64,000 nt of DNA from Roseiarcus sp036489975 (GTDB lineage Bacteria > Pseudomonadota > Alphaproteobacteria > Rhizobiales > Beijerinckiaceae). Each line of letters opens with the position of its first letter. Positions within the stretch are counted from its first letter, which is position 1. This document shows, in pieces, positions 60,601-64,000 of the stretch. The DNA is taken from the NCBI GenBank assembly GCA_036489975.1, contig DASXES010000024.1, positions 1-64,000 on the forward strand. The letters are read 5' to 3'. The translations under genes were made by a program, and so were the position numbers. The notes beneath the pieces are model-generated. The model ran no database searches and was not told where the DNA came from. It worked only from the letters and a program-made list of their open reading frames with translations.

Positions 60601-60645
60601 AAATCCGGTGAAATATTTTGCTCGAAGCACGAATTGACACGGGAT

Positions 60646-60671
60646 GTAACATGCCTCGTTGCGCCAGCGAA
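60646..60671 (+). promoter_or_regulatory. Putative SigF-type promoter for the DUF692 operon
   Basis: GTAACA (60646-60651), 16 nt, then CGAA (60668-60671) matches the layout I recall for Caulobacter SigF promoters (GTAACC-N16-CGAA). Transcription would start near 60678, giving a leader of about 39 nt before the DUF692 start at 60717. This would place the metal-stress operon under the neighbouring sigma factor. The consensus is from memory and was not checked. Confidence 0.5.
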
Positions 60672-60716
60672 GTCGCCAGTACTGTTCAATCGCGAAGCCA
60701 GGCCTTGGAGAAACCC

Positions 60717-61604
60717 ATGACCGTCGCGGACCATCGTTCCTTTAAGGCCCTCGGCGCGCCAAGCGTCGGCGTCGGATTCAAGCCCGAGCATTTCGAGGCG
60801 ATCCTCGACACGCGTCCGGAACTTGGGTTTTTCGAGGTCCACGCGGAGAACTATATGGGCGCCGGCGGCGCCCCGCACCGCCGGCTCGATGCGATTCGCG
60901 AGCTTTACCCGCTCTTCCTGCACGGGGTTGGGCTCTCGATCGGCTCGCCCGGGCCGCTCGACCGCGCTCATCTTCAGAGGCTCGCCGCGGTCGCGAAGCG
61001 CTTTGAGCCGGCCCTGGTTTCCGAGCACCTGGCGTGGTCGACCCACGAGGGCGCGTTCCTCAACGATCTCCTGCCCCTGCCCTACACGGACGAAACCCTG
61101 GCGCGGGTGGCGGAGCATATCGACGAAGTGCAGAACGCCCTTGGCCGGACGATGATGCTGGAGAATCCCTCCACTTACGTCGTGTTCGCGGAGAGCACAT
61201 GGGCGGAGACCGATTTTTTGCGCGAAATTGGGCGCCGCACCGGCTGCGGCCTCCTGCTCGACGTCAACAACGTGTTCGTCAGCGCGACCAATCATGGGCG
61301 CGATCCGGGCCGCTATCTCGCCGATTTTCCACTGTCCGCGGTGGGCGAGATCCATCTCGCGGGCTATGCCGAGGACAGCGACGACGCGGGCCTGCCGCTG
61401 CTCATCGACGCGCATAATTCGCCGGTCCGCGACCCGGTCTGGTCTCTTTACTCCGATGCGATCCGGCGCCTCGGCCCGACGCCGACGCTGATCGAATGGG
61501 ACAACGACGTCCCCGCCTGGCCCACGCTTTTCGCCGAAGCGCGCCGGGCGGAGCGTACAATTGTCGAGACCGCAGCAATCCCGGAGCGCGCCGATGTCGT
61601 TTGA
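60717..61604 (+). CDS. bufB: DUF692 family multinuclear iron enzyme (MNIO), bufferin-maturase type
   Basis: A 295-residue TIM-barrel member of the DUF692/MNIO family, enzymes that modify cysteines in ribosomally made peptides such as methanobactin and bufferins. Metal-ligand motifs are FFEVHAENYMG, LVSEHLAW, MLENPSTYV, LLLDVNNVFVSATNHG, GEIHLAGYAED, IDAHNSPV and LIEWDND. The start at 60717 has GGAG 8 nt upstream; the frame runs back to 60618 through a stretch that is part of the promoter. It overlaps the DUF2063 gene by 11 nt. In known bufferin loci the precursor gene (DUF2282) sits just before it; here that gene is missing. Confidence 0.9.
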   Translation: MTVADHRSFKALGAPSVGVGFKPEHFEAILDTRPELGFFEVHAENYMGAGGAPHRRLDAIRELYPLFLHGVGLSIGSPGPLDRAHLQRLAAVAKRFEPALVSEHLAWSTHEGAFLNDLLPLPYTDETLARVAEHIDEVQNALGRTMMLENPSTYVVFAESTWAETDFLREIGRRTGCGLLLDVNNVFVSATNHGRDPGRYLADFPLSAVGEIHLAGYAEDSDDAGLPLLIDAHNSPVRDPVWSLYSDAIRRLGPTPTLIEWDNDVPAWPTLFAEARRAERTIVETAAIPERADVV

Positions 61605-62373
61605 GGCGGCGATGGGCGCTTTTGCGCGGGCGCTTGGCGATCCCTCGGCCGCGCCCCCGGAGGCGACCCGCGGGCGCATGGGCGCCCCCGACGCCCGCCG
61701 ATTCGCGGTCTACCGCAACAATGTCGCCGTCGGGCTCATCGGCGCGCTCGAGGCGCGCTATCCCGTGTCGCGCCGGATCGCGGGCGACAGCCTGTTCGGC
61801 GCCATGGCGCGCGCGTTTGTCCATGCCCATAAACCCCGCTCGCCGGTGATGATCGCCTATGGCGAGGCGTTTCCGGACTTCGCCGACGCTTATCTCGCGG
61901 CCGCCGACGTTCCCCCTCGCGTCGCCATGGCGGCCGACGTGGCGCGGCTCGAGAACGCCTGGGTCGAGGCCTACCACGCGGAGGACGCTGGCGTCGCGAC
62001 TGTCGCTGATCTCGGCGCTCTGGGCCTCGAGGCGCTGCTGCAAACGCGTGTCGCCTTCCATCCCGCGGCGCATTTTTTGCGGCTTCTGGCCCCTGCGGCC
62101 TCGACATGGGCGGCCTATCAGGAGGGCGCCGATCCGGCGGCGCCGATCACCTTCGTCCCGGAGGACGCGCTCATCACCCGTCCCGACTGCGACGTCCGGG
62201 TGCGCGTCCTCCCGGCGCTGGCTTATGATTTCGCTCGAAGCCTGCGCGACGGCGCGACATTGATGGACGCCGCTCGCTCGCTGAACGACCCCGCCTTCGA
62301 CCTCGGAACCCATCTCGTCGGACTGGTGGAGTCCGGCGCTGTGGCCCCCATCCTGCCGGGACAAGCGCCATGA
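61594..62373 (+). CDS. bufC: DUF2063 family protein, partner of the DUF692 enzyme
   Basis: A 259-residue protein that starts MSFEAAMGAFARAL and has FAVYRNNVAVGLIGALEARYP and FADAYLAAADVPPRVAMAADVARLENAWVEAYHAED split over residues about 90-130, which are the DUF2063 marks. The family acts with DUF692 proteins as the peptide-recognition subunit that presents the precursor to the MNIO enzyme. The start at 61594 overlaps the upstream gene by 11 nt, and the stop overlaps the DoxX gene by ATGA, a strictly coupled operon. Confidence 0.88.
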   Translation: MSFEAAMGAFARALGDPSAAPPEATRGRMGAPDARRFAVYRNNVAVGLIGALEARYPVSRRIAGDSLFGAMARAFVHAHKPRSPVMIAYGEAFPDFADAYLAAADVPPRVAMAADVARLENAWVEAYHAEDAGVATVADLGALGLEALLQTRVAFHPAAHFLRLLAPAASTWAAYQEGADPAAPITFVPEDALITRPDCDVRVRVLPALAYDFARSLRDGATLMDAARSLNDPAFDLGTHLVGLVESGAVAPILPGQAP

Positions 62374-62903
62374 CCGCCGACGCCGCCCGCACGGGCCTGC
62401 TCGCCCCGTCGAACCCGATCGCCCGCATCACCAGCCTCGTCTTCGGCCTTGTGCCCGCCTGGATGCCGCTCCTCGTCCTGCGGCTCGCGCTGGCGCGGCC
62501 CTTCTTCGCTTCGGGGCTCACCCGCTGGGACGGCTGGTTCACGCTCTCCTTCGGCGCAAAGATCCTGTTCGAGCAGGACTACAAGCTCCACATCTTCGGC
62601 TCCGAGATCCCCTTCCCGCTGCCTGACGTCGTCGCGGCGATGGCGAGCACGGCCGAGATCACCCTGCCGATCCTGCTCGCATTCGGTTTCCTCACCCGCT
62701 GGGCGGCGCTCGGTCTTTTGTGCATGACCGCCGTCATCCAGCTCACCTATCCGGACGGCTGGGCGAACTTCCATCTGTACTGGGCGGCGATGGCGCTCGC
62801 GATCATCACTTTCGGCCCCGGCGCCATCTCGCTCGACCGGCTCCTCGGCCTCGACGGCTGGAGCGCAAGGCTCGGGGCGTCTACCGCTTCGGATAGGCGG
62901 TGA
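62370..62903 (+). CDS. DoxX family membrane protein, third gene of the DUF692 operon
   Basis: A 177-residue membrane protein with about four helices, including MPLLVLRLALARPFFASGL, ITLPILLAFGFLTRWAALGL and MAALALIITF-like stretches near the end. DoxX proteins frequently close bufferin-type operons (BufD-like), where their role is unclear. It overlaps DUF2063 by 4 nt and its last 23 nt overlap the convergent cytochrome P460-like gene. Confidence 0.85.
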   Translation: MTADAARTGLLAPSNPIARITSLVFGLVPAWMPLLVLRLALARPFFASGLTRWDGWFTLSFGAKILFEQDYKLHIFGSEIPFPLPDVVAAMASTAEITLPILLAFGFLTRWAALGLLCMTAVIQLTYPDGWANFHLYWAAMALAIITFGPGAISLDRLLGLDGWSARLGASTASDRR

Positions 62904-63438
62904 AGACGTAATCCTTGTCGGCCACGATCGTGTGGCAGGCGAAGCCGCACTTCGCGTCGTGCTCCTGCGGCGGCGAGTCGTCCGTCGTGCCTGGCCTGAA
63001 CGTCGCGGTCGCGGGGTCATATTCGAATTGGGCATATCCCCATCCGCCGCTGTCGGCGAACTTCTTCATGTCCTTGACCATGAAGTCGACGTCATGCAGC
63101 GCGCCTGGAACTGTTGGCGCACCCGGCTGATCGTCGGCGGTCTTCGCGGTCCAATGGATTTTCGCGAATCTCGCGCCGTCGGGGAAAGGCTTGCCGTTGC
63201 CGGGAACGCCCGCCCTGTAGGCCTCGATCAGTATAGGATTGCCGAGGATCGTCGCGAGCCTGTCGCCGTTGTGACTGACGGAGACGACCTGCCAGTCCTC
63301 GTATCCCCGGAAGTCGGCGAAGGCGAGCCCGCCGGGCACTTGCAACGAATAACGATCCTGCGCCGCGAGCGCGATTCCCGCAACGACCGACGACAGGACG
63401 AGAATTGCGGCTACGGCTTTGGCGTTCACTCTGATCAT
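62881..63438 (-). CDS. Cytochrome P460-like periplasmic protein with CX3CH motif
   Basis: A 185-residue exported protein of the cytochrome P460/c'-beta type. The signal peptide is AVAAILVLSSVVAGIALA. Mature features include GGLAFADFRGYEDWQVVSVS and ILGNPILIEAYRAGVPGNGK and KPFPDGARFAKIHW. Haem attachment would be at C164 and C168-H169 in KCGFACHTIV, which is CX3CH rather than the usual CXXCH. P460 proteins act on hydroxylamine or NO-related chemistry. A GGAGGG site precedes the ATG at 63438. It converges on the DUF692 operon with a 23-nt overlap, so the two are likely not antagonistic but share an end. Confidence 0.75.
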   Translation of the reverse strand: MIRVNAKAVAAILVLSSVVAGIALAAQDRYSLQVPGGLAFADFRGYEDWQVVSVSHNGDRLATILGNPILIEAYRAGVPGNGKPFPDGARFAKIHWTAKTADDQPGAPTVPGALHDVDFMVKDMKKFADSGGWGYAQFEYDPATATFRPGTTDDSPPQEHDAKCGFACHTIVADKDYVFTAYPKR

Positions 63439-63790
63439 GGCCCCCTCCGTTTGATGATTTTCGATGCAACTGGGCTTGCGGCGACCACGCCGGCGCGAAT
63501 TCAACCCAAACCATGGTTCGGAAAGCGCGGCGGAATCGCCGCACAGCAGCGCCGGCGCCGTTCAATATCCAACGCCGCGGCCGCTCACCCCTCATGGGCC
63601 ACCTGCAGGGTCTTGAAGTCGAGCAAGCCTGCCCGGAATCAAAACAGGCGTCAAGCCGGAGCGGCGATGTGACGATTTCACGACAAAGCGCGCTTTCGCG
63701 CGCTATTGACGCGCCCGCTAGCCCATGCCTTTAAGCGCCTCGAAGACGCTCGGCGTCGCTCGTCCTTGAAGTTGAGGGAGACTTGACGCC
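63439..63790. other. Intergenic region between divergent P460-like and hss genes
   Basis: About 352 nt. A 7-bp stem inverted repeat, AGCGCGCTTTCGCGCGCT (63687-63704), with a 4-nt loop lies about 87 nt before hss. It could be an operator or attenuating hairpin. No gene is seen; the frames here are short and overlapping. Confidence 0.5.
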
Positions 63791-64000
63791 ATGACGGAAT
63801 GGCCGCGGCACGGGCGCATTGATGGCCCGATCGTGATGATCGGCTTCGGATCGATCGGCAAGGGCACGCTGCCTTTGATCGAGCGACATTTCGAGTTCGA
63901 CAAGAGCCGCTTCGTCGTCATCGACCCCGACGATTCCGATCGAAAGATCCTCAATGATCGCGGCGTCGGCTTCGTCCAGCTCGCGATCACGCGCGACAAT
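63791..64000 (+). CDS. hss: Homospermidine synthase (5' part, cut by the window edge)
   Basis: The first 70 codons only. The start MTEWPRHGRIDGPIVMIGFG is followed by SIGKGTLPLIERHFEFDKSR and VVIDPDD, the NAD-binding glycine-rich loop (GFGSIGKG) and following beta strand of bacterial homospermidine synthase, which makes homospermidine from putrescine. This enzyme is typical of alphaproteobacteria. A GAGGGAG site lies about 9 nt before the ATG at 63791. The rest of the gene is beyond the window. Confidence 0.85.
   Translation, partial: MTEWPRHGRIDGPIVMIGFGSIGKGTLPLIERHFEFDKSRFVVIDPDDSDRKILNDRGVGFVQLAITRDN

Noticed and set aside
60618..60716. The open N-terminal extension of the DUF692 frame as a fused precursor peptide
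   Set aside because: It has only two cysteines, no signal peptide and no resemblance to DUF2282. It covers the putative promoter and has no ribosome site, while ATG 60717 does.
1..64000. tRNA, rRNA, CRISPR, insertion sequences, prophage, replication origin
   Set aside because: No cloverleaf, repeat-spacer array, transposase, integrase, phage structural gene or origin-like cluster was seen by eye; a tRNAscan or IS search was not possible.

Overview
The window is a GC-rich chromosomal segment from an alphaproteobacterium, most likely of the order Rhizobiales (Hyphomicrobiales; a Beijerinckiaceae or Methylocystaceae-like lineage is my best guess). Reasons are the homospermidine synthase start at the right edge, the LapG-like cysteine peptidase of alphaproteobacterial type, the SigF/NrsF plus DUF692/DUF2063/DoxX arrangement known from Caulobacter, a selenocysteine-containing formate dehydrogenase-N, and many GTG/TTG starts with ATGA-type overlaps. 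I see no rRNA, tRNA, CRISPR array, transposase or phage gene.

Layout. 15-4008 (minus): formate dehydrogenase-N beta and alpha subunits, the alpha subunit read through an in-frame UGA (Sec198) followed by a SECIS-like hairpin. 4344-8376: a small orphan type VI secretion island with a PAAR-like DUF4280 tip, a DUF6931 protein, VgrG and a leaderless L,D-transpeptidase-fold protein that may be the cargo toxin. 8526-8725: a frameshifted small gene. 8905-12616: ilvD, an orphan sensor histidine kinase and a 17-kDa-antigen-like lipoprotein.

12791-29300 is a large catabolic block. A two-subunit opine/HCN-synthase-type flavoenzyme pair runs into a heterotetrameric sarcosine-oxidase set (soxB, soxD, soxA, soxG), a cystathionine/methionine gamma-lyase-like PLP enzyme and a complete five-gene peptide/opine-type ABC importer, almost all joined by stop/start overlaps. 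It is followed by a nucleoside hydrolase on the opposite strand and an isopenicillin-N-synthase-like dioxygenase. This looks like one uptake and degradation pathway for an amine or N-alkyl compound whose substrate cannot be named from sequence.

29306-44758 holds small proteins, an outer-membrane protein, lipB, a DUF707 protein, a CHASE2-adenylate cyclase, a 1481-residue autotransporter with a repetitive passenger, a secreted small protein, an APH-AAA fusion kinase, a PPK2 polyphosphate kinase and a LapG-like peptidase. 45071-48923 holds an ECF sigma factor with a SnoaL-like tail, a GFA-family protein and a second adenylate cyclase with TolB-like and TPR parts. 48934-57636 holds ppdK, an hdeD-like gene, hrcA, a ThDP enzyme, a cytosine-deaminase-like amidohydrolase and an aldo/keto reductase.

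57858-64000: a DsbA-like thioredoxin, then a tandemly duplicated nrsF with a decayed sigma-factor tail between the copies, an intact SigF-type sigma factor, and divergently a DUF692 (MNIO)-DUF2063-DoxX operon. This is the bufferin (copper-buffering RiPP) arrangement, but no DUF2282 precursor gene is present. A cytochrome P460-like protein with a CX3CH motif converges on it. The window ends inside hss.
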